61,251 bases of DNA, from NCBI GenBank assembly GCA_030697365.1, contig JAUYQH010000024.1:1-61251 (forward strand), read 5' to 3'. A model generated the notes under the pieces. That model ran no database searches and was not told the DNA's origin. It saw nothing but the letters and a program-made list of their open reading frames with translations. This stretch comes from Novosphingobium sp. (GTDB lineage Bacteria; Pseudomonadota; Alphaproteobacteria; Sphingomonadales; Sphingomonadaceae). Below, piece by piece: positions 34,424 to 44,586 of the stretch. A program made the position numbers and the translations under genes. The first letter of the stretch is position 1, and each line of letters begins with the position of its first letter.

Positions 34424-34479
34424 GCGCCTCCGCGCCTCTGCGAGCGAAAAATTAGGCGCTCGCAGAGGCGCGGAGGCGC
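34424..34479. repeat. Perfect 23-bp inverted repeat between sufC and sufD
   Basis: The arms 34424-34446 and 34457-34479 are perfect complements (GCGCCTCCGCGCCTCTGCGA plus GCG on the left) around AAAAATTAGG. Nested GCGCCTC repeats occur within each arm. In the operon mRNA it would form a very stable hairpin, able to slow transcription or protect the upstream message. It is a different family from the CGAGCGAAGTCGAG elements. Confidence 0.85.
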
Positions 34480-34503
34480 GGAGGAGAATGAGAGACTTCG
34501 TCA

Positions 34504-35358
34504 TCATGCCGCGACCGCCTCGTATCCCTCGGCTTCGAGCCGGTGCGCGAGTTCGGGTCCGCCGGTCTTCACGATCCGCCCGGCGGAGAGGATATGGACG
34601 AAATCGGGGCGCACGTAATCGAGCAGGCGCTGGTAGTGGGTGATCAGCAGGACGGCCTTGTCCGGGCGGCGCATGATCGCGTTGATCCCGTCGCCGACCA
34701 CGCGCAGCGCATCGATATCGAGCCCGCTGTCGGTCTCGTCGAGCACCGCGAAGGCGGGGTCGAGAATGCCCATCTGGACCATCTCAGCACGCTTCTTCTC
34801 GCCGCCCGAGAAGCCGACGTTCACCGGGCGCTTGAGCATCTCCATGTCGAGCTTGAGCAAAGCCGCCTTCTCGCGCGCCAGCTTGAGGAACTCGCCGCCC
34901 GACAGCGGAGCCTCCCCACGCGCCTTGCGCTGCGAATTGAGCGATTCGCGCAGGAACTGGACGAAGGAGACACCGGGGATTTCGACCGGGTACTGGAACC
35001 CGAGGAACAGCCCGAGGGCGGCGCGTTCGTGGGGGGCGAGGGCGAGCAGGTCAATGTTTAGCCCCTCTCCTTCAGGGGAGGGGTTGGGGTGGGGGCTATC
35101 GTCAAAGCGCGGCCTAACAGGAGAGACCCCACCCCCGTCCCCTCCCCTGAAGGGGAGGGGTGAAGTGAGCGTGACCGAACCCGAAGTCACCTCATACCCC
35201 GGCCGCCCGCCGAGCACGTAGCTGAGCGTAGATTTCCCCGCCCCGTTCGGCCCCATGATCGCATGAATCTCGCCCGCACCAATGGCGAGCGAAAGTCCCT
35301 TGAGGATCGGCTTGCCAGCGACCGTGGCGGAGAGGTTGGTGATGTGCAGCACGGTCAT
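34504..35358 (-). CDS. sufC: SUF ATPase SufC with palindromic-repeat insertion
   Basis: SufC is the ABC ATPase of the SufBC2D scaffold. Walker A (GPNGAGKST), Q-loop (FQYPVEIPGVS), signature (FSGGEKKR), Walker B (AVLDETDSGLD) and switch His (ITHYQR) are intact. The protein is 284 residues, not the usual 245-250, because residues about 64-101 (Pro/Gly/Ser-rich, with SPHPNPSPEGEG) are encoded by an inserted inverted repeat. The insert replaces the short loop before LLALAPHERA. I start at the ATG 35358, which overlaps the stop of a 41-codon ORF; a GTG at 35373 is possible. Confidence 0.93.
   Translation of the reverse strand: MTVLHITNLSATVAGKPILKGLSLAIGAGEIHAIMGPNGAGKSTLSYVLGGRPGYEVTSGSVTLTSPLPFRGGDGGGVSPVRPRFDDSPHPNPSPEGEGLNIDLLALAPHERAALGLFLGFQYPVEIPGVSFVQFLRESLNSQRKARGEAPLSGGEFLKLAREKAALLKLDMEMLKRPVNVGFSGGEKKRAEMVQMGILDPAFAVLDETDSGLDIDALRVVGDGINAIMRRPDKAVLLITHYQRLLDYVRPDFVHILSAGRIVKTGGPELAHRLEAEGYEAVAA
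35056..35169. repeat. Palindromic element inside sufC
   Basis: Arms at about 35062-35094 and 35127-35160 are inverted and match at nearly all positions (core CCTTCAGGGGAGGGG), with a unique 32-base centre. The inserted length keeps the reading frame. The encoded peptide is low-complexity, as expected for a mobile palindromic element tolerated inside a gene. Confidence 0.85.
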
Positions 35359-35480
35359 CCCTCGCGCCCGCACAGTGTGTGGTTGGTTTGGAGCGTGGTC
35401 GCGGCGCTCGAGCCACCGATCGCTAAGGGCTTCGGAGCTTCCACCGAATCGGTCAGCTCGAGAATTTCGTGAGTGGTCAT
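35355..35480 (-). CDS. Short 41-codon ORF coupled to sufC
   Basis: The ORF starts at the ATG 35480, 15 bases after the DUF4274 stop, and ends in a TGA that overlaps the sufC ATG (ATGA). This is the same coupling used throughout the operon. The peptide begins MTTHEILELTDSVEAPKPLA and ends HTLCGREG. There is no signal peptide or known domain. A role as leader peptide that couples translation, or as a small SUF accessory with one Cys, is possible. GAAGAATGAA upstream is a modest ribosome site. Confidence 0.5.
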   Translation of the reverse strand: MTTHEILELTDSVEAPKPLAIGGSSAATTLQTNHTLCGREG

Positions 35481-35495
35481 TCGATAATTCATTCT

Positions 35496-36073
35496 TCAGA
35501 AAGCGCCAAGACGGCCAAAATCGTCAATGTCGCCAATTTTCAATCGTTTAAAGCTGTTCCGAGTCGTCACACGACCGAGGTCACTGGTGTCAACTAAACA
35601 CTCAGGAATTGGCGGAGCAGATTGGCAAGCCTGAGATCGCACGCTCTTCGCAATGGCTTTATCAGTTGCCGAACCCGCCCACTCCAAACGCCTAAGCCTT
35701 GATCTCGGGAATCCACTTTTTTCTTCGCGTTCAATGATGTAAATCAAGCACTTCAAAATCGGATCATTAGCGTGCTTCTTCCAAAGATTGTCATCACACC
35801 AATAATAATCGAATTCCGAAAACCAGAAAATTGACTTAGCAACAGCAAAATCACATTCGTATGTTTCAATCATAAATTGCAATGGAAGCGGCCCATTGCC
35901 CCAATTATAATTCAAAACAATCCACAACCAATGTTCTTGTCCACGGTCCGAAATCCACTTACACATGGCCACGTGCGCTTCTCGCTCACCGTAGGCGAAT
36001 CCTTGGGAGATCAATTCATCTACTCTCGCTTCAACCCTCGCTGAATTCCATTCTGCTTGCTTGATGAGCCGCA

Positions 36074-36074
<1 letters not shown>
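35496..36074 (-). CDS. DUF4274-like protein inserted in the suf operon
   Basis: This 192-residue protein resembles DUF4274 proteins, with the segment WIVLNYNWGNGPLPLQFMIE then CDFAVAKSIFWFSEFDYY. A C-terminal tail of about 60 residues is poorly conserved-looking. The gene is clearly more AT-rich and uses codons unlike its neighbours, a sign of transfer. Its ATG overlaps the sufB stop (TGATG), so it is translated with the operon. DUF4274 proteins often occur with polymorphic-toxin or immunity neighbourhoods; no toxin is seen here. Confidence 0.72.
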
Positions 36075-37551
<1,477 letters not shown>

Positions 37552-37555
<4 letters not shown>

Positions 37556-37962
37556 GCCGCAATCTCCGCCAGTCGCGTCAATGGTACATCGGCCAGTGCC
37601 CCGCGCATCGCGGCGTTGACCGCGCCCCAGTGCGGGCGGACCGCGCAACTTCCTTCGAGCGTGCAATCGTGCCGGCCGTGTTCGACACACGCGGTCAGCG
37701 CGATCGGGCCTTCGATCGCCTCGACGATATCGGCCAGGCTGATCGCCGCCGCCGGGCGGGCGAGCTTAAGGCCGCCGCCCGCGCCACGGCTGGCGCGCAG
37801 CAGGCCGGCGCCGGAAAGCTTGCTGACCAGCTTCTGCACCGTCGCCGCAGGAAGTCCCGTCTCTTCAGCGAGCTGCGCGGCCGAAACGCGCGCATGACCG
37901 CAGTGCCGCGCGGCGGCGGACATCGTGACCACGGCATAGTCGGCCATGCTGGACAAGCGCAT
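37552..37962 (-). CDS. Rrf2-family Fe-S regulator (IscR/SufR-like)
   Basis: This 136-residue regulator starts [10 protein letters not shown] and has a winged helix ([20 protein letters not shown]). Its three cluster-ligand Cys are in [15 protein letters not shown], spaced C-x7-C-x5-C, which differs a little from IscR (C-x5-C-x5-C). It should sense Fe-S status and control the suf operon it heads. GAGGAAA precedes the ATG. A palindrome 12 bases upstream of the start codon is the likely operator. Confidence 0.9.
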
Positions 37963-37974
37963 CGGATTTCCTCG

Positions 37975-37991
37975 CGGTCTTAATTAGACCG
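37975..37991. promoter_or_regulatory. Putative Rrf2 regulator operator
   Basis: CGGTCT-TAATT-AGACCG is a perfect inverted repeat with six-base arms and an AT-only five-base centre, in the short leader of the regulator/suf operon. Overlap with a likely -10 region (TCTAAT on the minus strand) suggests repression of the whole operon. Confidence 0.6.
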
Positions 37992-38023
37992 ATTCGTTCC
38001 GATTTGCATTTAGGGACGCTTGG

Positions 38024-38968
38024 TCAGGCGCGCAAGTCGTCGGGGATCGGGGCAAGCCGCGGCCCGATCTGGCGGAAATTGCGCAAGTCCATGATCGCCG
38101 AGATCAGCGGCGTGTCGGGATCGGCGATCTTTCCCGGAGTGCGACCGGCGAACAGCCGGATCTCGCGGATCATGTGCGGCTGGTCGTAGAAATGATCCTG
38201 CACTGCGGCCATTTCGTCGTCCGACAGGTCGGGCCGGGAGAGCAGCACCGCGGCGCGCAAGGCGCGGTACTTGCGCGCGAGAGCGGTTGGCGGGAGTCCG
38301 AAATAGCGGTCGGCCAGCCGCTGGATCTGGCGTGTGCCATAGCCGCAGCGCGCTTCGAGATCGGCGACGTCGGGGGTGATCGATTGCGCCAGCCATTCGC
38401 AAACGGTGCGGACGAATTGGGCGTGGATCGGCCGGATGCGGCGGAGCGAGGCCAGGATCGCGGCGGAAAAGCGCGAAACCATCGCCTCGGGCGTCAGCCG
38501 GTCGAACTCGTCGGCGATCGATCCCGCCGCTTCGGCGAGCGCAGGATCCAGCACCGCTGCGCCGTCGTAGAGCCGGTTGCCGTGCTCGACCGCTGAAAGC
38601 CCGGTCAGTGCCGCCCAGCCGAGCGGGGCCAGCATTGCGCCGAACACGCGCCACGGCCCCTCTACCTCGAACGTCGCGGCGGCGGCGGTAGGGGTCTGCA
38701 AGGTGAGGCGGTGGCTCCGCTCGACCCGTCCGTCGAGGAAGCGCATGCGCCCCGATCCGCGCGCCATCACCGCCATCACCCCGATCGACGAGGGTTGTAC
38801 GTCGCGGATGGTGGGCTCGTCGCAGCGCATCCGGAAGAAGGTGGTGATGTACGGAGCCAGCGCAGCGGGCGGCGGGAACAGCTCGAGCCGGAGCAGGCCT
38901 TGTTGAGTCAGCCGCGCGTCGAGCGGCCGCGCGGTCTGCGCCACAGCCGCCGTTGCATCCCGCATCAT
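38024..38968 (-). CDS. AraC-family transcriptional regulator
   Basis: This 314-residue regulator has an N-terminal sensing domain of the DUF6597 type (PPAALAPYITTFFRMRC) and a C-terminal AraC double HTH (VADLEARCGYGTRQIQRLADRYFG, then LARKYRALRAA). In the second helix-turn-helix the usual GFYDQSHF is FYDQPHM. The target is unknown. It lies between phaZ and the suf regulator, all on the minus strand. Confidence 0.88.
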   Translation of the reverse strand: MMRDATAAVAQTARPLDARLTQQGLLRLELFPPPAALAPYITTFFRMRCDEPTIRDVQPSSIGVMAVMARGSGRMRFLDGRVERSHRLTLQTPTAAAATFEVEGPWRVFGAMLAPLGWAALTGLSAVEHGNRLYDGAAVLDPALAEAAGSIADEFDRLTPEAMVSRFSAAILASLRRIRPIHAQFVRTVCEWLAQSITPDVADLEARCGYGTRQIQRLADRYFGLPPTALARKYRALRAAVLLSRPDLSDDEMAAVQDHFYDQPHMIREIRLFAGRTPGKIADPDTPLISAIMDLRNFRQIGPRLAPIPDDLRA

Positions 38969-39005
38969 GCTTCCCGCGCCACCCTTGTCATGAATCGGCA
39001 GGTTC

Positions 39006-39027
39006 GCACCCGGCTTTAAGCGGGTGC
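39006..39027. terminator. Hairpin after phaZ
   Basis: GCACCCG (39006-39012) and CGGGTGC (39021-39027) form a perfect seven-bp stem with an eight-base loop, 26 bases after the phaZ stop on the minus strand. No T-run follows, so it would be a weak or Rho-assisted terminator. Confidence 0.4.
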
Positions 39028-39052
39028 AGGCAGCGACGCAACCGACGGCCTT

Positions 39053-40318
39053 CTAGCCGACCGCTTTCAGCCTGGCCTTGGGCCGCTCATACTTCGCGAT
39101 CCACGCCTCGACCACCGGGGCGATCGCCTCGCGCCATTTCGAGCCGTTGAAGATGCCGTAGTGCCCGGCCTCGGGGGCGAGAAAGTAGCGCTTCATCGCT
39201 TCGGGCAGGTTGGGGGTCAGTTTGAGCGCTGCCTTGGTCTGGCCGATGCCCGAGATATCGTCTCGTTCGCCCTCGATGCACAGCAGTGCGGTGTCGCGGA
39301 TGTCGCCCAGATCGACCCGCTTGCCGCGGTGCGAGAACTCGCCGCGTGGCAGCGCGTGGCGCTGGAACACCACATCGACCGTTTGGAGATAGAATTCGGC
39401 GGTCATGTCGCAGACCGAACGGTATTCCTCGTAGAACGCCTTGGTCGCATCTGCGCTTTCGTCGGCGCCTTCCATCAGGTGGCGGAACAGCCCCCAGTGG
39501 CTCATCATGTGGCTTTCCAGGTTCATGCTCATGAAGCTGGCGAGCTGGACGAACCCCGGATAGACGCGCCGCCCTTCGCCAGGATAGGTCGAGGGGACGG
39601 TGGTGATGGCGTTGTGGCGGAACCACACGTGCGGCTTGGCGATGGCGTGATCGTTGACTGCGGTCGGGCTTTCGCGGGTGTCGATCGGCCCGCCCATCAT
39701 CGTCAGGCTGGCGGGGCGGCACGGATGCCCCGTGGCGTTCATCACCGCGGTCGCGGCCAGCGCGGGGACCGAGGGCTGGCATACCGCCATCATGTGGGCG
39801 CCCTGGCCGTTGGCCTGCGGGCCGATGTGCTCGAGGAAGCCGATCAGATAGTCGATGTAGTCGTCGAGATCGAACCGCCCGGCGTCGAGCGGGATCAGCT
39901 TCGCGTCGGCCCAGTCGGTGATGTAGACTTCGCAACCTTCGAGCATCCGCTCGACCGTGCCGCGCAGCAGCGTGGCATAGTGCCCGCTCATCGGCGCCAC
40001 GATCAGCAGCCGTGGCGCGTCGGCGGGCAGCCCGGTGTGAGTGAAGCGCTTGAGGTCGCCGAAAGTCTTGTGGATCACCGTGGCCTCGGTCACCGGGTGG
40101 GCGGTGCCTGCAACGGTGACCGTGCGCAGCCCGAACGTGGGCTTGCCGCGCGGCTGGGTGGCATGGGCGAACACCTCGAGCGCATTGGCCGGGACCTGGC
40201 CCCAGCCAAAGAATCCGGGCGGAAACCGGCGGTCGCCGAGCAGGTCGGCCCCGATCGAGGCCCATGAACTTGCGGCATTGAGCAGCGAGCGCTGCAATTC
40301 GTAAGCTTTGTAAAGCAC
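39053..40318 (-). CDS. phaZ: Intracellular polyhydroxybutyrate depolymerase
   Basis: This 421-residue alpha/beta hydrolase mobilises stored PHB granules. It begins VLYKAYELQRS and has the segments APMSGHYATLLRGTVE, the nucleophile region AVCQPSVPALA (Cys as nucleophile in this depolymerase group) and the C-terminal HYGIFNGSKWRE with the catalytic His. The start is a GTG at 40318 with GGGGG upstream. It is divergent from the ABC exporter. Confidence 0.93.
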   Translation of the reverse strand: MLYKAYELQRSLLNAASSWASIGADLLGDRRFPPGFFGWGQVPANALEVFAHATQPRGKPTFGLRTVTVAGTAHPVTEATVIHKTFGDLKRFTHTGLPADAPRLLIVAPMSGHYATLLRGTVERMLEGCEVYITDWADAKLIPLDAGRFDLDDYIDYLIGFLEHIGPQANGQGAHMMAVCQPSVPALAATAVMNATGHPCRPASLTMMGGPIDTRESPTAVNDHAIAKPHVWFRHNAITTVPSTYPGEGRRVYPGFVQLASFMSMNLESHMMSHWGLFRHLMEGADESADATKAFYEEYRSVCDMTAEFYLQTVDVVFQRHALPRGEFSHRGKRVDLGDIRDTALLCIEGERDDISGIGQTKAALKLTPNLPEAMKRYFLAPEAGHYGIFNGSKWREAIAPVVEAWIAKYERPKARLKAVG

Positions 40319-40366
40319 GCCATGCCCCCTGTGCTGAACCGGTTGTCTGCGCCGGTTCTCTCCATG

Positions 40367-40380
40367 TTGCAATGCGGCAA
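40367..40380. promoter_or_regulatory. Possible PhaR-type site upstream of phaZ
   Basis: TTGCAATGCGGCAA contains TGC/GCA inverted elements like those bound by the PHB-responsive repressor PhaR in other alphaproteobacteria. It is in the 141-base region between phaZ and the exporter gene. The match is short, so this is tentative. Confidence 0.25.
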
Positions 40381-40459
40381 GGCCGGAAAAGTTGCAGCGA
40401 CGAACCTTTTGCGTCGCGCGCCCTTCAAAGCCGGACGCGCATCGGCTAGGCGGATTGCG

Positions 40460-42274
40460 ATGGACGAGAGCGACGCGCCCGCTTCGGCGGCAACCCCTGA
40501 AACCGCGACTGCGGCCAAGCCGGCTCGTACCTTGCGCCCGCTGATCATGATCTGGCGCCAGGCGCTACGCTATCCGCGCCACCTGCTGATAGCGCTGTTC
40601 GCGCTGATGACCACTTCGGCCGCCACGCTGGCTATTCCGGCCCGATTCAAGGTGATCATCGACGACGCCTTCGGGCCGGGGGCGAGCATCGACGCGATAG
40701 GGGTTTCGTTCCGCTACCTGCTGATGATCGTGGCGGTGCTGGGGATCGCAACCGCGTTTCGCTTCTTTTTCGTCTCGTGGTTGGGCGAGCGGGTGGTCGC
40801 GGACATCCGCCGGATGGTCCAGACCAACCTCCTGCGCATGCCCCCCAGCTTCTTCGAGGACAATAGCCCGCGCGAGATCAGCAGCCGGATGACCGCGGAC
40901 ACCGCGCTGATCGAGCAGGTCGTCGGCACCACCGTCTCGGTCGCACTGCGCAACCTGATCACCGGGATCGGCGGGACGATCTTTCTGTTCGCGCTGGCGC
41001 CGCGGCTTACCGCCGGGCTGGTGCTGGCGATCCCGCTGGTAATCACCCCGATCGTCTATTTCGGGCGGCGCCTGCGCACAGTGTCGCGGACCAGCCAGGA
41101 TCGCGTCGCCGACATCGGCTCGATGGTCAGCGAAGTGCTCGCGGCGATGAAGATCGTCCAATCGTTCAACCAGGAAAAGCGCGAGCAGGAACGCTTCGCC
41201 GCGGCGGTCGAGCGGACGTTCGAGGTCGCCAAACGGCGGATCATGATCCGCGCTGCGATGACCGCGATCGTCATCACCCTGGTGTTCGGATCGATCACTG
41301 TGCTGATGTGGCAGGGTGCCGTGGGGGTGGCGACGGGGTCCATTTCCGGCGGGACGATCGCCGCGTTCGTGCTCACCGGGGCGCTGGTTGCGGGCGCCTT
41401 TGCCTCGCTGACCGAAGTCTATGGCGATCTGCTGCGCGGCGCGGGTGCCGCAAGTCGCCTTGCCGAGCTGCTCGACGAGCAGCCGGGAATCGCAGCGCCC
41501 GCGCGGCCGGTGGCGCTGCCGGTGCCGGCGCGTGGCCAGCTGTCTTTCGAAAAGGTCACCTTCCGCTATCCGACGCGCCCCGATGCGCCGGCGCTCCTCG
41601 ACTTCACCCTCGCGATCGAGCCGGGCGAAACGGTGGCGCTGGTCGGACCGTCGGGTGCGGGCAAGTCGACGACGTTTCTCCTCGCCCAGCGGTTCTACGA
41701 TCCGCAGGCGGGCACGGTGAAGATCGACGGGGTGCCGCTGCCCTCGGCGGACCCCGCCGAGATCCGCGCGCGGATGGCGCTGGTTCCGCAGGACGCGGTG
41801 CTGTTCGCCGCCAGCGCGCGCGACAACTTGCGCTACGGCAACTGGGCCGCCAGCGACGAGGCGATCTGGGAAGCGGCGCGCACCGCCAACGCCGAGGACT
41901 TCTTGCGCGCCCTGCCCGAAGGGCTCGACACTTTTCTCGGCGATTCGGGCGCGCGGCTCTCGGGTGGACAGCGCCAGCGCGTGGCGATCGCCCGCGCGGT
42001 GCTGCGCGATGCGCCGATCCTGTTGCTCGACGAGGCGACCAGCGCGCTCGACGCCGAAAGCGAGCGCTTGGTCCAGGACGCACTCGAACGCCTGATGGCA
42101 ACGCGCACCACGCTGGTGATAGCCCACCGCCTCGCCACCATCCGCCAGGCAAACCGGATCGTGGTGATGGACGAGGGCCGAATCGTCGAACAGGGCACCC
42201 ACGCTTCGCTGACCAAAGCCGACGGGCTCTATGCGCGTTTGGCCAGGCTCCAGTTCGATGGGCTTGCGGCATAG
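40460..42274 (+). CDS. ABC exporter, MsbA/LmrA-like half-transporter
   Basis: This 604-residue protein has a six-helix membrane domain followed by an ATPase domain. Walker A is GPSGAGKST, signature LSGGQRQRVAIARA, Walker B ILLLDEATSALD, and the switch His is in IAHRLATI. It would work as a homodimer in lipid, peptide or drug export; the substrate is unknown. The ATG at 40460 follows AGGCGG; earlier in-frame ATGs lie in the shared promoter region. Confidence 0.93.
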   Translation: MDESDAPASAATPETATAAKPARTLRPLIMIWRQALRYPRHLLIALFALMTTSAATLAIPARFKVIIDDAFGPGASIDAIGVSFRYLLMIVAVLGIATAFRFFFVSWLGERVVADIRRMVQTNLLRMPPSFFEDNSPREISSRMTADTALIEQVVGTTVSVALRNLITGIGGTIFLFALAPRLTAGLVLAIPLVITPIVYFGRRLRTVSRTSQDRVADIGSMVSEVLAAMKIVQSFNQEKREQERFAAAVERTFEVAKRRIMIRAAMTAIVITLVFGSITVLMWQGAVGVATGSISGGTIAAFVLTGALVAGAFASLTEVYGDLLRGAGAASRLAELLDEQPGIAAPARPVALPVPARGQLSFEKVTFRYPTRPDAPALLDFTLAIEPGETVALVGPSGAGKSTTFLLAQRFYDPQAGTVKIDGVPLPSADPAEIRARMALVPQDAVLFAASARDNLRYGNWAASDEAIWEAARTANAEDFLRALPEGLDTFLGDSGARLSGGQRQRVAIARAVLRDAPILLLDEATSALDAESERLVQDALERLMATRTTLVIAHRLATIRQANRIVVMDEGRIVEQGTHASLTKADGLYARLARLQFDGLAA

Positions 42275-42352
42275 AGAATCGACGAACGGCACTTCCGGGT
42301 CTGCCAAAAGCCTTGCATTCAGGCTCGTTTCAGCCCCATTCGGTTTGGTAAT

Positions 42353-42368
42353 CGTTTCATCTGAAACG
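42353..42368. promoter_or_regulatory. Inverted repeat before the M13 peptidase
   Basis: CGTTTCA-TC-TGAAACG is followed by CTTTTT, and a further CGTTTCA occurs at 42336-42342. The arms plus T-run could end transcription of the exporter; the repeated half-sites 18 bases before the peptidase start equally suggest an operator. Confidence 0.4.
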
Positions 42369-42385
42369 CTTTTTCGGGGACTGTC

Positions 42386-44518
42386 ATGAACCGTATCATC
42401 GCCGCGCTGGCCGCGGCCGCCTCGCTCACCGCTCTCGCTTCGTCCCACGCTGTCGCGCAGGCCCCGGCCACTGCGGTTACGGACGCGGAGTATCGCCTCC
42501 CCGCGTATGACGGATGGGGGATAAACCCCGCCGATCTCGACACCGCGGCCAAGCCTGGCGACGATTTCTATGCCTACGTCAACGGCAAGTGGCGCACCCG
42601 GGAGGTGATCCCCCCGGCTTATCCGTCCAGCGGCAACGCGTTGGGCCTCAGGCTCGGTGCCGAGCGCAATGTGCGCGCGATCGTCGAGGAGATGGGTTCA
42701 GGAAAATATCCCGAGGGCAGCCTCGAATGGCGCATCGGCCAGGCCTACAAAGCCTATCTCGATACCGCCGCGATCAACGCCGCGGGGCTTGCCCCGGCCA
42801 AGCCGTTCCTCGATCGCATCGCCGCGGTGAAGTCCCGCGATGACCTTGCGCGGATGTTCGCGGCGACGGGTTACCCCGCGCCGATCGGGATGTTCGTTTC
42901 GATCGACCGGCTCATCCCGCAAGGTAATGCGGTTTATAGCGCGGTCGGCGGGCTCGGCCTGCCCGACCGCGATTATTACCTGGTGGACAACGAGAAGAAC
43001 CTCGCGATCCGTGCGAAATACAAAGAATACTTGGCCTTCCTGGCAGGCAAGGCGGGATATGCCGACCCTGCGGCGACTGCCGAGCGGGTCTATGGCCTCG
43101 AACGCCGGTTCGCCGAGATCGCCTGGGATCGTGCCCTGTCACGCAATCCCGACATCACCACCAACCGCGTCAGCCAAGCCGAGTTGAAAGCGATGGCGGG
43201 TGGCTTTCCGATCGAGACGATGCTTGCCGAAATGAAGCTCGATGGCATCCCGAGCCTGTTCGTCGCGCAGGTTCCGCCAACCGCGGAAGAGATCGCCAAG
43301 GCCGGGCTGACCCCCGAACAGCTCAAGAAGCTGGGTGGCGGCATGCCGGCGATGCTGGCGCTGCTCAGCACCGCGCCGATCGAGGACATCAAGGCGTGGT
43401 CGGCGGCACGATTCCTGTCGAGTTCGTCATCGGTCCTGCCGAGCGACATCGACGATGCCAACTTCGCCTTCTACGGCAAGCTGCTTCAGGGCCGCACCCA
43501 GCAGCGCGAACGCTGGCAACGTGGGCTCGATTTCGTTCAGGGGGCGATGGGGGAAGCGATCGGCAAGATCTATGTCGAGCGGCATTTTCCCGCGCAGAGC
43601 AAGGCGGCGATGGAAGAACTCGTCGGTAACCTGAGGCTGGCGCTGGCGAACAATCTCAAGGACCTGCCGTGGATGACGCCGGCGACGCGCGTCTCGGCAA
43701 AGCGCAAGCTCGACGCGTTCGGGGTCAAGATCGGCTATCCGAGCAAGTTCGAGACCTATGACGGGCTCACTGTCGTTCCCGGCCAGGCACTTGCCACCAC
43801 GATCGCCGTCGGCGAGTGGGGTTGGCGCGACCAGTTGCGCGAGTTGGCCGAACCGGTCGACAAGGCGAAGTGGCTGATGACCCCGCAGACGGTCAACGCC
43901 TACTATATGCCGCCGGCCAACGAGATCGTCTTTCCCGCCGCCTTCCTCCAGCCGCCCAACTTCAATTCCAGCGCCGATACGGCGGTCAACTACGGTGCGA
44001 TCGGCGTCGTCATCGGCCATGAGATCGGCCACGGCTTCGATGATCAGGGCAGCAAGTACGGCCCGACGGGGGTGCTGGAGAACTGGTGGACCGATCAGGA
44101 CCGCAAGACTTTCGACGTGCTCGGCGCGAAGCTTGCCGCGCAATACGACCAGGTCTGCCCGTTTGACGATGGCAAGACCTGCCATAACGGCAAGTTGGGC
44201 CTGGGCGAGAACATCGGTGACCTCGGCGGTCTGTCTATGGCCTACCAGGCCTACAAGCTGTCGTTGAAGGGCAAGCCCGCGCCGGTCATCGACGGGCTGA
44301 CCGGCGATCAGCGCTTCTTCCTGAGCTATGCCCAGATGTGGCGGCGCAAGGATCGCGAGGCGTTCGCCCGCCAGTTGCTGCAGACCGGTCCGCACTCGCT
44401 CAACGAGGCGCGGGTCAACGCGGTCGTCCGCAATTTCGACCCGTGGTACAAGGCGTTCAACGTCAAGCCCGGCGACAAGATGTACCTCGCTCCCAAGGAT
44501 CGTGTGCGCATCTGGTAG
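42386..44518 (+). CDS. M13-family zinc metallopeptidase (neprilysin-like)
   Basis: This 710-residue exported peptidase has a signal peptide ending near SHAVAQ. The zinc site is HEIGH (His545, His549) with the downstream Glu in ENIGDLGGLSMA; NAYYMPPANEIVFPAAFLQP is the family substrate-binding stretch. The usual C-terminal Trp is present (RVRIW). Sphingomonads carry several such peptidases in the periplasm; substrates are short peptides. Confidence 0.95.
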   Translation: MNRIIAALAAAASLTALASSHAVAQAPATAVTDAEYRLPAYDGWGINPADLDTAAKPGDDFYAYVNGKWRTREVIPPAYPSSGNALGLRLGAERNVRAIVEEMGSGKYPEGSLEWRIGQAYKAYLDTAAINAAGLAPAKPFLDRIAAVKSRDDLARMFAATGYPAPIGMFVSIDRLIPQGNAVYSAVGGLGLPDRDYYLVDNEKNLAIRAKYKEYLAFLAGKAGYADPAATAERVYGLERRFAEIAWDRALSRNPDITTNRVSQAELKAMAGGFPIETMLAEMKLDGIPSLFVAQVPPTAEEIAKAGLTPEQLKKLGGGMPAMLALLSTAPIEDIKAWSAARFLSSSSSVLPSDIDDANFAFYGKLLQGRTQQRERWQRGLDFVQGAMGEAIGKIYVERHFPAQSKAAMEELVGNLRLALANNLKDLPWMTPATRVSAKRKLDAFGVKIGYPSKFETYDGLTVVPGQALATTIAVGEWGWRDQLRELAEPVDKAKWLMTPQTVNAYYMPPANEIVFPAAFLQPPNFNSSADTAVNYGAIGVVIGHEIGHGFDDQGSKYGPTGVLENWWTDQDRKTFDVLGAKLAAQYDQVCPFDDGKTCHNGKLGLGENIGDLGGLSMAYQAYKLSLKGKPAPVIDGLTGDQRFFLSYAQMWRRKDREAFARQLLQTGPHSLNEARVNAVVRNFDPWYKAFNVKPGDKMYLAPKDRVRIW

Positions 44519-44586
44519 ACGCCTTTTCGAGGTGACGAGGCCTCGCGGGCGTTGACTTGTCGGCGTCCGCGGGCTTCGTTGCGGAT

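Noticed and set aside
34504..35373. sufC insertion as an intein or a frameshift
   Set aside because: The insert is only about 38 residues with no splicing motifs, the frame is kept, and the DNA is a clear inverted repeat.
40565..42448. 627-codon open frame antisense to the ABC exporter
   Set aside because: Its composition is rich in Arg/His/Gly as in reverse readings of G+C-rich genes, and it has no domain or start context.
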